In this document: in pieces, positions 16,261 to 24,785 of the stretch | How the letters are laid out: each line of letters opens with the position of its first letter | How positions within the stretch are numbered: the first letter of the stretch is position 1 | NCBI RefSeq assembly: GCF_004348985.1 | Contig: NZ_SMKW01000075.1 | Span: 1-46,527 of the forward strand | Origin: Saccharopolyspora elongata | Lineage (GTDB): Bacteria; Actinomycetota; Actinomycetes; Mycobacteriales; Pseudonocardiaceae | Direction of reading: 5' to 3' | DNA length: 46,527 bases | Program-made: the position numbers and the translations under genes | Notes under the pieces: model-generated | Told to the model about the DNA's origin: nothing | The model's input: the letters and a program-made list of their open reading frames with translations, nothing else | Database searches by the model: none

Positions 16261-16847
16261 GCAGCCCAGCGGCGCCCGTGGATGGAGAGGTCGCTGAGCA
16301 TTGCGGCCACCTGGTCAGCGGTGTATCCCGTGTCGCCCTGGAGCCACCACACGAGCGTCCCGATCAGCTCGCCCGCCCACGCGCGCGCGACGAGTTCCAC
16401 GGGGATGCGCGGGGCGTGGCCGGATTGTTCAGCACGCGCCTGGAACAGGGCCTGGGCTTCTTCGCTGGTCCGTTCGTAGAACTCGCGCAACGGTCGGCCG
16501 TCGCCGGCGCCCTGGAGGATCACCCGGTAGACCGCGGCGTTCTTCTCGGCGTGCGTGAAAATGCTGCGCAGGGGGTAGCCGGTGAAGCCATCGGGGCACT
16601 GGGCCTCGTACTCCGCCATCCACGCAGCCCGATCCTCGGTGAGCGAGCGGACGATGTCGACGAGGACGTCCTCCTTGGCCTTGTAGTGGGCGTAGAAGGT
16701 CGCCCTTGCCACGTCCGCGCGGTCGAGGATGTCCTCGACCGTGAGCGAGCCGAAGCCCTGTTCGGCGCACAGCTCCACGAGCGCCTCGCGGATCGCCCTG
16801 CGGGTGCGGCGCACCCTTCGGTCGCCGCCTGCGGATTGCGGTGACAT
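16224..16847 (-). CDS. TetR-family regulator
   Basis: 207 aa from ATG 16847, which has GGAGAGGAG eight bases upstream. N-terminal helix-turn-helix RRAIREALVELCAEQGFGSLTVEDILDRADVARATFYAHYKAKEDVL (residues about 14-60) and a helical C-terminal domain with ELIGTLVWWLQGDTGYTADQVAAML. It diverges from the M20 remnant and acyl-CoA synthetase genes, with a 13-bp palindrome at 17072-17084 in between, so it probably controls them and itself. The ligand is unknown. Confidence 0.88.
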   Translation of the reverse strand: MSPQSAGGDRRVRRTRRAIREALVELCAEQGFGSLTVEDILDRADVARATFYAHYKAKEDVLVDIVRSLTEDRAAWMAEYEAQCPDGFTGYPLRSIFTHAEKNAAVYRVILQGAGDGRPLREFYERTSEEAQALFQARAEQSGHAPRIPVELVARAWAGELIGTLVWWLQGDTGYTADQVAAMLSDLSIHGRRWAAQKTEPRRSQTS

Positions 16848-17071
16848 GGCCCGGCTCCTCTCCATCAGGTCCTCGGTTCGGCGGGTCTCGAACTCATGAT
16901 TCCCCACCCTGCGGGCGGCGATGCAGAGGGCCACGCCCGAGCCTGCATGGCCTGCACGTCGCCGGTCTGGCGCCCGCACCGACCTTTCGAGACCACGGTC
17001 CCCGTGGTCGCAGCGGCGATTCGCAGCGGCAGAAGTGCATTGACGGTCGATGCAACCCGCCGTACGATCAC

Positions 17072-17084
17072 GAACAACTTGTTC
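17072..17084. promoter_or_regulatory. Candidate TetR operator
   Basis: GAACAA-C-TTGTTC is a perfect inverted repeat in an AT-rich patch between the divergent TetR and M20-remnant genes. TetR binding is inferred from position and symmetry. Confidence 0.4.
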
Positions 17085-17131
17085 ATAAACATACATACTG
17101 TTCAATTTATGCCCGATTATGGAGCTGCCTC

Positions 17132-17725
17132 GTGAAGATCGCAGCGGACGGTCCTCGGTCCCCGGCAACGCTGGCCGAACGCTTCATCGCCCAAGGAAAG
17201 GCACTGCTGCCCGAGCTGGTGACGCTGCGACGGGCGATCCACGCAGAACCCGAGCTGGGCCTGCACCTGCCGGAGACCCAACGGAGGGTGCTGGAGGCGC
17301 TCGCCCCGCTGTCCCCCGAGGCGCTGGCCAAGGTCGAGACCGAGTTGCCCCGTGTCGTCGCCAGGATCGCGGAGGCGCACTCCGCCACGGCGACCGCGGA
17401 GATCACCACCGGCTACCCGAGCGTCGTCAACGACCAGGCAACCACGGAGCGCGCTCTCGAAGCCCTGCGCCCGGTGTTCGGCGGCCGGGTCGTCACCGCA
17501 CCGCATCCCACCATGGGCGCCGAGGACTTCTCCTACGTCGCCCAGCACGTGCCGGCCACGATGCTGATGCTGCTGGCGAGTCCGCCCGGCCTCGACGAGG
17601 CCCCCGCGCCGAACCACTCCCCGCACGCGGTTTTCGACGACGCCGTCCTCGGCGACCAGGCCGCGGCACTCGCGCTCCTCGCCGCGCAGACCCTCACCGC
17701 ACACGCCCGGGGCGGTGCGAGCTGA
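17132..17725 (+). pseudogene. M20-family amidohydrolase with large in-frame internal deletion
   Basis: 197 aa from GTG 17132 (GGAG upstream), about half the family length of about 400. The N-terminus is normal (ELVTLRRAIHAEPELGLHLPETQRRVLEAL), then the sequence jumps at ALAPL/SPEALAK to the C-terminal half (TTGYPSVVNDQATTERALEAL, then PTMGAEDFSYVAQHVPATMLML, then NHSPHAVFDD). The missing middle contains the Gly-x-His-x-Asp motif and most metal ligands, so it cannot be an active peptidase. The reading frame survives, hence a recent deletion or a retained structural fragment. Confidence 0.75.
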
Positions 17726-17793
17726 GTCCCACCCCGCATGCGGCTCACGCCGCATTTTGAAACGACTCCCGAGTCACCGGAAGAGAGCACCCC

Positions 17794-19350
17794 ATGAACC
17801 TTGCCCAGTTCCTGCGCCGCAATGCGGTGCACCAGCCCGGAGCCGAGGCCGTCGTCTGCGAGCAGACCCGGATGACCTACGCCCAGCTGGACCACGACTC
17901 CGACCGGCTCGCCGCCGCTCTCCAAGATCTCGGCTTGGCCGCGGGTGACCGGGTCGCCACGTTGTCGTGGAACTGCGCCGAACTCGTGGTGACCGAGTTC
18001 GCGCTCTACAAGGGCGGTTTCGTGCGGGTGCCGATCAACGCCCGGCTGAGCGAGGGCGAGGTCGCGCACCTGTTGCGCGAATCCGGTGCCCGCGTCCTGC
18101 TCGCCGGTCCCGAGCACGTCGCGGTGGCGGTTGCCGCGGCAGCCGGCAGCCCGGTCGAGCATGTGGTCGGGCTACCCGGCGCTGTGGGCGCGCAGCACGA
18201 GTACGCCGATTTCCTGTCCCGGACCGACGCGCCGCCGGCCTGGGCGGACCTGCGCCCGGAGGACCCTGCGGTGCTGCACTTCACCTCCGGCTCCACCGGA
18301 GCCCTCAAGGCGGCGGTGCAGACGCAGGGCAACCGGCTGGCCCTCATGCGCAAGTTGGCCTCCAGCCCCGAAGTCCGCGTCGGCCCCGGCCAACGGCAGC
18401 TGCTGGTCGGCCCGATCACGCACGCGTCGGGGATGCCGATCATCGGCATCGTGTTCGCCGGTGGCTGCCTCGTGGTGCTGCGCGGTTTCGAACCCGAGCA
18501 GGTGCTGGAAACCATCGAGCGGGAGCGGGTGACGCACGCGCTGCTCATCCCGACGATGATCAATTTCATCCTGCAAACCTGCTCGCGCGACGACTTCGAC
18601 CTGAGCAGCCTGGAGCGCGTGGTCTACGGCGCCGCACCGATGACGCCGCCCCGGATTCGTGCGGCCTGGGACTTCTTCGGCCCCGTCCTGGCGCAGGCGT
18701 ACGGGGCGGGCGAAACCACCTCGGCGGTCATGTTCCTCACCACCGAGGACCACCGGCGGGCCATCGAGGACGGCGAGCAGGAGCTGCTGTCCTCGTGCGG
18801 AAGGCCGGCCACCGAAGCCGAGATCCTCGTCGTTGACGACGACTTCCGGGAGGTGCCGCCCGGCGAGGTGGGCGAGATCGTGGTCCGCGGCCCGGAGGTA
18901 GTGCCCGGCTACCACGAGGCCCCGGAGCTGACCGCGCGCAGCTTCCGGGACGGCTGGTTCCGCACCGGTGACCTGGCCACCCGCCGCGAGGACGGCTACG
19001 TGTTCATCGTCGACCGGAAGAAGGACATGATCATTTCCGGCGGCTTCAACATCTACTGCGCCGAGGTGGAGGCGGTGCTGCACCGCCACCCCGACATCTT
19101 CGACGCCGCCGTCGTCGGCGTACCCGACGACCAGTGGGGCGAGGCGGTCAAAGCCGTAGCGGTGCGCCGTCCAGGTTCCACTGTGGACGCCGAGGCGCTG
19201 ATCGAGTTCTCCGGCGAGCACCTGGCACGCATGAAGCGCCCGCGATCGGTCGACTTCGTCGATGCGCTGCCGATCAACCAGAACGGGAAGATCGACCGGA
19301 AGGCCATCCGCGAGACCTACTGGGCCGGCGCCGACCGCCGGGTCAACTGA
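17794..19350 (+). CDS. AMP-binding acyl/aryl-CoA synthetase
   Basis: 518 aa. Class I adenylate-forming enzyme: P-loop FTSGSTGALKA at residues 163-173, YGAGETT near 306, hinge region DGWFRTGDLATRREDG, A8 loop DRKKDMIISGGFNIYCAEVE and catalytic Lys in NQNGKIDRKA near the C-terminus. It should form an acyl-CoA from a carboxylic acid, ATP and CoA; the acid is not predictable. It precedes an acyl-CoA dehydrogenase and an exporter, so it may start a beta-oxidation-like step, either catabolic or supplying the meroterpenoid cluster. Confidence 0.9.
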   Translation: MNLAQFLRRNAVHQPGAEAVVCEQTRMTYAQLDHDSDRLAAALQDLGLAAGDRVATLSWNCAELVVTEFALYKGGFVRVPINARLSEGEVAHLLRESGARVLLAGPEHVAVAVAAAAGSPVEHVVGLPGAVGAQHEYADFLSRTDAPPAWADLRPEDPAVLHFTSGSTGALKAAVQTQGNRLALMRKLASSPEVRVGPGQRQLLVGPITHASGMPIIGIVFAGGCLVVLRGFEPEQVLETIERERVTHALLIPTMINFILQTCSRDDFDLSSLERVVYGAAPMTPPRIRAAWDFFGPVLAQAYGAGETTSAVMFLTTEDHRRAIEDGEQELLSSCGRPATEAEILVVDDDFREVPPGEVGEIVVRGPEVVPGYHEAPELTARSFRDGWFRTGDLATRREDGYVFIVDRKKDMIISGGFNIYCAEVEAVLHRHPDIFDAAVVGVPDDQWGEAVKAVAVRRPGSTVDAEALIEFSGEHLARMKRPRSVDFVDALPINQNGKIDRKAIRETYWAGADRRVN

Positions 19351-19378
19351 GAGCCTGTCGGCGAATGCCGTCCGCGTC

Positions 19379-19530
19379 TGTGAAGCGGCGGCAGCCGCTT
19401 GCATCCACCTATGCAGCGCAACCACCGGCGGGTTCTCAGGGGTTTCCTGGCGAGGACGGCCCCTCCGCCGTGTATTGGACATACATAAGGAGGGGCACCC
19501 ACAGTCCAAGAAGCGCCTGAGGTTCCGCTA
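19379..19530. repeat. Structured intergenic repeat, copy 1
   Basis: This ~150-bp element recurs at 31218-31385. The first 59 bases align without gaps and the last ~92 are about 90% identical. Features: a hairpin AAGCGG/CCGCTT (19383-19400), then CCCCTCC...GGAGGGG enclosing TGTAT/ATACA, then the conserved CACCCACAGTCCA and TGAGGTTCCGCTA. It sits 49 bases before the acyl-CoA dehydrogenase start. It could be a small non-autonomous mobile element or a structured leader. Confidence 0.7.
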
Positions 19531-19579
19531 AGAGAGTGCGCAAGCAACGAATCCACCAACAAACACTGAGGAGTGCCCG

Positions 19580-20782
19580 ATGAACTTCACGCTGGAACCC
19601 GACTACCGCCACCTGCCCGAGCTGCAGGGCTGGGTCGCCAAGCTGCGGGCCTACCTCGACGAGGAGCTGATCCCGTTCGAGCACGAGCGCGGCATCACCG
19701 CCGAAACCCGGATCGACCGGGCGACGCTGCGGCAGGTGTGGCGCCGCAGCCGCGAGCTCGGCTTCTACGGCATCAACCTGCCGCCGGAGCTGGGCGGCCA
19801 CGGACTGTCGAACCACGACCTGTGCGTGCTCAAGGAGGAAGCCGCAGCCCGCGGGTCGTCGCTGTTCCCGAACGTCCTCGGCGACATGGGCGGGCCGCTG
19901 CGGGTGGGCGTGGCGCTCAACGTCGCCACCCAGGAGCAGCTGGAGCGGTACTTCCTACCGGTCGTCCGCGGCGAGCGGGCCTGCTGCTTCTCGCTCACCG
20001 AACCCCAGGCCGGCTCCGACATCCGCCGGATGACGACGACCGCCCGGCGCGACGAAGAAGGGTACCGGCTGACCGGCCGCAAGGTGTTCAGCTCCGCAGC
20101 TCCCTTCGCCGACTTCGCGATCGTGGTCGCCCGCCATCACGACGAGGGCGAGACGTACAGCGCGTTCATCGTCGACTTCGACGCTGCGGGCTGCACCGTG
20201 CTCGACGGCGACACCCCCATGTCCGGCCAGCACATCGAGGGCGACATCCTCCTCGAGGACTGCTTCGTGCCCGCGGCGAACGTGCTCGGTCCCCTCGGCA
20301 AGGGGCTGCAGGTCGGTGTCGGCCGGATCAACATGAACCGTCTGCTGCACTGCCCCACCATGATCGGCCTCGCCCGGCGCGCCCTGCAGCTGTCGCTGGA
20401 CTACGCCCGCAACCGCACCGTCTTCGGCGGCCCCATGGTCGAGTTGCAGGCGATCCAGCACCACCTCGCGCAGATGTCCACCGACCTGCATGCCGCCCGC
20501 GCGATGGTGCTGGCCACCGCGGCCCAGGCCGACCGCGGTGAGCCGATCGTCGTCGAGGCCAACATGTGCAAGCTGTTCACCGCCGAAGCGGCCTTCCGGG
20601 TGGCCGACCTCGCCGTGCAGATCCACGGCAAGACCGGCGTCACGCAGGGGCACGAGGTGGAGCAGATCTTCCGCACCCTGCGCATGTTCCGGATCGTCAC
20701 CGGCACCACCGAGATCCACAAGAACGCGATCGCCAAGGGCCTCGCGGGGAGGGCCGCAACGACAGCCGGAGCCTCGCGGTGA
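19580..20782 (+). CDS. Acyl-CoA dehydrogenase
   Basis: 400 aa, ATG with GAGGAG upstream. N-terminal helical domain, FAD/acyl-binding loop CFSLTEPQAGSD near residues 135-146, beta domain with GRKVFSSAAPFADFAIVVA, and C-terminal helices with RTVFGGPMVELQAIQHHLAQM and QIHGKTGVTQGHEVEQIFRTLRMFRIVTGTTEIHK; the candidate catalytic base is a Glu in HEVEQ. It would introduce an alpha,beta double bond into an acyl-CoA. It probably acts on the product of the synthetase upstream; the MFS gene overlaps its stop. Confidence 0.9.
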   Translation: MNFTLEPDYRHLPELQGWVAKLRAYLDEELIPFEHERGITAETRIDRATLRQVWRRSRELGFYGINLPPELGGHGLSNHDLCVLKEEAAARGSSLFPNVLGDMGGPLRVGVALNVATQEQLERYFLPVVRGERACCFSLTEPQAGSDIRRMTTTARRDEEGYRLTGRKVFSSAAPFADFAIVVARHHDEGETYSAFIVDFDAAGCTVLDGDTPMSGQHIEGDILLEDCFVPAANVLGPLGKGLQVGVGRINMNRLLHCPTMIGLARRALQLSLDYARNRTVFGGPMVELQAIQHHLAQMSTDLHAARAMVLATAAQADRGEPIVVEANMCKLFTAEAAFRVADLAVQIHGKTGVTQGHEVEQIFRTLRMFRIVTGTTEIHKNAIAKGLAGRAATTAGASR

Positions 20783-22101
20783 GCGCCGTCGCCCGGACTG
20801 CGGGGGCCGCCGTGACACCCGGGCAGGGGACCCGCGGGTCGCGTGGCAAGAACCTCGCCCTGCTGACCGCATCGACCTCCATGGACAACGCCGAGAACAG
20901 CATCACCACGGTGATGTTCCCGCTCATGCGCGACGCCTTCGGGCTGTCGGCGGCAGCACTGGGTACGATCGTCGCGGTCGCCAAGGTCGCAGGCGCCGCC
21001 ACGAGCGTCCCGTGGGCGATGCTCGGCCGCCGGTACTCGCGGCGGACGGTCCTGGCGATCTGCTCCGGGTTCTGGGGCGTCTGGATCATCGCCGCCGGCA
21101 TGTCCACGAACTTCACCCTGTTCCTCGTGTTCTACGGCATCGGAGCCGCCGGCTTCGCCGGTTCCGGTGCCATTGCCCTGGAGATCCTCGGCGACGTCTA
21201 CGACGACCACCACCGGGGCCGCGCCACCGGAATCCTCTACGCCGGGGTCGCGATCATCGCTGGCGCCAGCGCCCCGGTGTTCGGATTGCTGGCGCACCTC
21301 GACAACGGCTGGCGCTACGGCTACCTCGGCTCGGGCGCGGTCTGCCTGGTGATCGGTGTCCTGATCCTGGTTTTCCTCGACGACCCCCGGCCATTGACCG
21401 CCAGCAGCGCACCGCATCGCGGCGAACTCGAGGCCAAGGCGCGAAAAGCGCGCAACGGCCTGCGCGAACTGCTTCGCATCCGGAGCTTCCGCTACCTGCT
21501 GGTGCAGCGCCTCTTCTCGGGCCAGAACGTGGTGATGAGCTTCGGGATCGTGTTCCTGGTCGAGGAGCGCGGGTTCTCGACCTCGACGGCATCGGTCGCC
21601 GCGCTGCCGTTCTCGCTGGGGTACGTCGTCGGCACCCTCCTCGGAGGGCGACTCCTGGACCGCCTCCACCTGGTCCTCCCCCGAAGCGGCCGCGTGATCA
21701 TGCTCCAGGCCAGCCAGCTCGCCTTCGCTGCCATCGCCTTCGTCACGCTGCAGGTCACGACGGAGGGCATCACGCCGTACGTGGTGCTGTTCGCGATGCT
21801 CGGGCTGCTCCAGGGACAGGTCCCCGTCGTGAACCGCCCGCTCGTGATGGCGGTCGTCCCACCGCACCTGCGCTCCCTGGCGTTCGCCGTCTCCGTCTAC
21901 CTGGTCGAGTCCCTCGCATACGGCGGCTACGCGCTGCTCACGGGCTACCTCGGGGACCAGATCGGGCTGCAACCCGCGCTGCTCCTCATTACTGTCGCAC
22001 TCACCACGGCGAACGGCCTCGCCTCGGCCGCCTTGTACCACCCTTATGCCCGCGACAGCACCGAGCAGGCACGCCGGGAAGTCACCACCAACAAAGGATG
22101 A
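20779..22101 (+). CDS. MFS transporter
   Basis: 440 aa from GTG 20779, overlapping the dehydrogenase stop (GTGA). Twelve likely helices with the MFS loop signature after helix 2 (MLGRRYSRRTVLAI) and a long central loop (about 195-225, basic, KARKARNG). The SMDNAENSITTVMFPLMRDAFGLS start is typical of drug or metabolite exporters of the spinster/ACS-like type. As the last gene before the HPPD-led operon it could export the pathway product. Confidence 0.85.
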   Translation: MSAVARTAGAAVTPGQGTRGSRGKNLALLTASTSMDNAENSITTVMFPLMRDAFGLSAAALGTIVAVAKVAGAATSVPWAMLGRRYSRRTVLAICSGFWGVWIIAAGMSTNFTLFLVFYGIGAAGFAGSGAIALEILGDVYDDHHRGRATGILYAGVAIIAGASAPVFGLLAHLDNGWRYGYLGSGAVCLVIGVLILVFLDDPRPLTASSAPHRGELEAKARKARNGLRELLRIRSFRYLLVQRLFSGQNVVMSFGIVFLVEERGFSTSTASVAALPFSLGYVVGTLLGGRLLDRLHLVLPRSGRVIMLQASQLAFAAIAFVTLQVTTEGITPYVVLFAMLGLLQGQVPVVNRPLVMAVVPPHLRSLAFAVSVYLVESLAYGGYALLTGYLGDQIGLQPALLLITVALTTANGLASAALYHPYARDSTEQARREVTTNKG

Positions 22102-22518
22102 TGCCTTTCCGCAGGAAGCAAACCCCTGCATCACGGGCAATCCACCGTTCTGCACCCATCGGGACGACCAGCCGAGATCCACTTCGTGGTACAGCCCTGC
22201 GACCGCGCGACCTGTGGTCGTGAACGGCCCCTTCGTCACGCCGACCGCGATGTCTCGCTCAAGGCCGTTCCAAATCCTGGGCAGCCAGTGCGAAACAAGG
22301 AGTCAACACGTCCATTGTGGTCGGCCACGACGCCGGGAGCGCGTACTCGCGGACCGCGTGAGAGCTTCGCACGCGCGGAGCCAGCGTTTGTGATATTGGA
22401 TACGGTTTCCGCGGCTACCTTTCACGCTGCGGTGAAAGGATTGTCGAGCCCTGGCCCGGTAGTAGAGGCTTCCTGCCGCTGACCCGACCGACGGCCGGAA
22501 AAGGGGACTTCGCCGAAC
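22102..22518. other. Leader/intergenic region of the meroterpenoid operon
   Basis: No gene. A perfect 8-bp hairpin CCTTTCAC/GTGAAAGG (22418-22425, 22432-22439) lies about 80 bases before the HPPD start. Just upstream is an AT-richer patch, TTGTGATATTGGATACGG, the best promoter or operator candidate. Open frames here have no ribosome sites. Confidence 0.4.
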
Positions 22519-23664
22519 ATGTTGCCTTCCGAGGACTTGCTCGAAAGCACTGCCGTCGACGCCACCGCCGCGGCACCCGGGTCACTCGATTCGTTCCCGG
22601 TCCTGGGCATCGACCACCTCCGATTCGTCGTGGGGAACGCCAAGCAGGCCGCCCACTTCTACGCGACGGCCTTCGGCATGCGCTGCGCCGCGTATCGGGG
22701 ACCGGAAACCGGGTATCGCGATCGGGCCGAGTACCTCATGGTTGCCGGGCGAACCCGGTTCCTGCTCACCGGCGCGGCGCGTGCGGGCACCGAGATCGAC
22801 CGCCACCTAGCGGTCCACGGCGACGGCGTCATCGACATCGCGCTGCGGGTCGCCGATGTGGACCGCGCGTACGAGAACGCAGTGCTGCGCGGCGCGACCG
22901 GGCTGGAGGCTCCGCACGACGCTGAAGGCGCCGACGGTGTGCGGCTCGCGGCGATCGGGACCTTCGGCGACGTCCGGCACACGCTCGTCGAGCGGACCGA
23001 CGACGCGGTGTTCCTGCCGGGCTTCGAGGCGCGGGAATCGACCGGTGCCGCCGAGGGCGCCTTCCACGAGATCGACCACGTGGTCGGGAACGTCGAGCTC
23101 GGCCGGATGAACGAGTGGGTGGAGTTCTACCGGCGGGTGATGGGCTTCACGAACATGAAGGAGTTCGTCGGCGACGACATCGCCACCGAGTACTCGGCGC
23201 TGATGTCGAAGGTGGTCGCCGACGGGGAGCGCAAGGTCAAGTTCCCCATCAACGAGCCGGCCGTCGGCGAGAAGAAGTCGCAGATCGAGGAGTTCCTGGA
23301 GTTCAACGGCGGACCCGGGGTGCAGCACATCGCGCTGGCCACCGACGACATCACCGCGGCGGTGCGCCGGATGCGCGCGGCCGGGGTGCAGTTCCTGGAC
23401 ACGCCGGATGCCTACTACGACACGTTGGACGAGTGGGTCGGGGAAACCCGGGTGCGGCTGGACGAACTGCGGGAGCTCAAGATCCTCGCGGACCGCGACG
23501 AGGACGGCTACCTGCTGCAGATCTTCACCGCGCCGGTGCAGGACCGGCCGACGCTGTTCTTCGAACTGATCGAACGCCACGGCTCGCAGGGATTCGGCAA
23601 GGGCAACTTCAAGGCCCTGTTCGAGGCGGTCGAGCGCGAGCAGGCCCGGCGCGGAAACCTCTGA
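22519..23664 (+). CDS. hpd: 4-hydroxyphenylpyruvate dioxygenase (homogentisate formation)
   Basis: 381 aa. Two vicinal-oxygen-chelate domains. Iron ligands are H187 (EIDHVV), H270 (GVQHIA) and E349 (FFELIER), followed by the diagnostic GFGKGNFKALFEAVEREQ tail. The NFKALFE wording matches HPPD rather than hydroxymandelate synthase. It converts 4-hydroxyphenylpyruvate (from tyrosine) and O2 to homogentisate. No homogentisate dioxygenase or other tyrosine-degradation gene is present; instead a UbiA prenyltransferase starts 28 bases later, so homogentisate is probably the aromatic acceptor of a biosynthetic pathway. Confidence 0.93.
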   Translation: MLPSEDLLESTAVDATAAAPGSLDSFPVLGIDHLRFVVGNAKQAAHFYATAFGMRCAAYRGPETGYRDRAEYLMVAGRTRFLLTGAARAGTEIDRHLAVHGDGVIDIALRVADVDRAYENAVLRGATGLEAPHDAEGADGVRLAAIGTFGDVRHTLVERTDDAVFLPGFEARESTGAAEGAFHEIDHVVGNVELGRMNEWVEFYRRVMGFTNMKEFVGDDIATEYSALMSKVVADGERKVKFPINEPAVGEKKSQIEEFLEFNGGPGVQHIALATDDITAAVRRMRAAGVQFLDTPDAYYDTLDEWVGETRVRLDELRELKILADRDEDGYLLQIFTAPVQDRPTLFFELIERHGSQGFGKGNFKALFEAVEREQARRGNL

Positions 23665-23692
23665 TCGGCCTCGGCGGGAGGGCCCGTACCCG

Positions 23693-24742
23693 ATGACATC
23701 GAACCTACTTGAGACCGCGCCGCGTCCGCTGCTGGCGTTCGTGCGCCTGGGGCGCCCGAAGTTCCTCTTCCAGAGCATGCTGGTGGTCGCCGCCGGCGTC
23801 ACGATCGCCGTTCACAGCGGCCACCAGGCGAGCCTCGGCTGGTACCTGGTGACCCTGCTGTTCGCGTGGTGCACGCACCTGATGACGCACTACTGCAACG
23901 AGTACTTCGACCTGGAGGCCGACCGCGCCAACGCCGCACCCACATCCTGGACCGGCGGCAGCCGGATCCTGGTCGGCGGACACCTGCGGCCCGAGGTGAG
24001 CCTCGGCGCAGCGTTCGTGCTGCTGTTCGTCGGGGTGCTGCTGCTCGCGCTGCTGCCGAGCCTGGAGACCCGGCTGGTGGCGACGGCGATCATCGCGCTG
24101 GCCTGGCTCTACACCGCTCCCCCGCTGCGGCTGAACTACCACGGCCTGGGCGAGGTCAGCTGCGCGCTGGTGCTGTACGGGCTGGGACCGCTGCTGGCGT
24201 GCGTCGTGCAGGCCGGGACGATCGACACCGCCGGGCTGGGCTACGTCGGCGTGCTGTTCGTGTTCCAGTTCCTGCGGATGGCCATCATGAACCTCTCCGA
24301 CATCGAAGGGGACCGGGCCACCGGCAAGCGCACCCTCGCGGTGCTGCTCGGCGCGGCCGGGCTAGTCCGGCTGTTCGCGGCCGGCCAGCTCGTCGGGTAC
24401 GCGGCGATCGCGCTGCTGCTGGTCACCGGCGTGATCCCGGTGTCGGCGGGGCTGTTGATGCTGGCCACCGCTCCGGTGCCGATCTGGGTGACCCGGCAGC
24501 TGACCACGGGTGCGCTCGCCGAGCCGCGGCGGGCCAACGCGGTGACGTTCTGGGCGTCGATGCACATGCCGCTGACGTCCTCGTCGATCATCGTCGGCCT
24601 CCTCGTTGACCTGGGGGTCCACGGTGGACGGCTGTGGCAACCGTGGCTGGCGGTGGTCGGCGCGACCTTCCTGATCTTCGGGACCTGGCTGGTCCGCGCC
24701 GCGCAGACCAACCGCGCCGGCGCGCCGAGTCCAGCCGGGTGA
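23693..24742 (+). CDS. UbiA-family aromatic prenyltransferase (homogentisate prenyltransferase-like)
   Basis: 349 aa, about nine membrane helices. The two Asp-rich motifs are intact: N69-x-x-x-D73-x-x-x-D77 (NEYFDLEAD) and D203-x-x-x-D207 (DIEGDRATGK), which bind Mg and the prenyl diphosphate. The Tyr-Thr-Ala-Pro-Pro-Leu-Arg-Leu loop is MenA-like. Sitting between HPPD and a polyprenyl diphosphate synthase, it is best read as prenylating homogentisate, probably with decarboxylation as in plastoquinone/tocopherol synthesis (established for plant and cyanobacterial HPT/HST); acceptor and chain length are inferences. Confidence 0.88.
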   Translation: MTSNLLETAPRPLLAFVRLGRPKFLFQSMLVVAAGVTIAVHSGHQASLGWYLVTLLFAWCTHLMTHYCNEYFDLEADRANAAPTSWTGGSRILVGGHLRPEVSLGAAFVLLFVGVLLLALLPSLETRLVATAIIALAWLYTAPPLRLNYHGLGEVSCALVLYGLGPLLACVVQAGTIDTAGLGYVGVLFVFQFLRMAIMNLSDIEGDRATGKRTLAVLLGAAGLVRLFAAGQLVGYAAIALLLVTGVIPVSAGLLMLATAPVPIWVTRQLTTGALAEPRRANAVTFWASMHMPLTSSSIIVGLLVDLGVHGGRLWQPWLAVVGATFLIFGTWLVRAAQTNRAGAPSPAG

Positions 24743-24785
24743 GCCCCCACCCGAACCGGCCCAACCACGAGGAGCGAGGTCGACC

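Noticed and set aside
20401..22239. 612-codon minus-strand open frame
   Set aside because: Shadow of the MFS and acyl-CoA dehydrogenase genes; composition is Glu/Gly/Arg noise.
22390..22407. TTGGATACGG upstream of HPPD, similar to the GntR half site TGGATACA at 13842
   Set aside because: Only a half site with no partner; too weak to claim shared control.
22519..23664. Hydroxymandelate synthase (glycopeptide precursor) reading of the HPPD gene
   Set aside because: The C-terminal NFKALFE wording and the UbiA neighbour favour HPPD; no NRPS genes are present.
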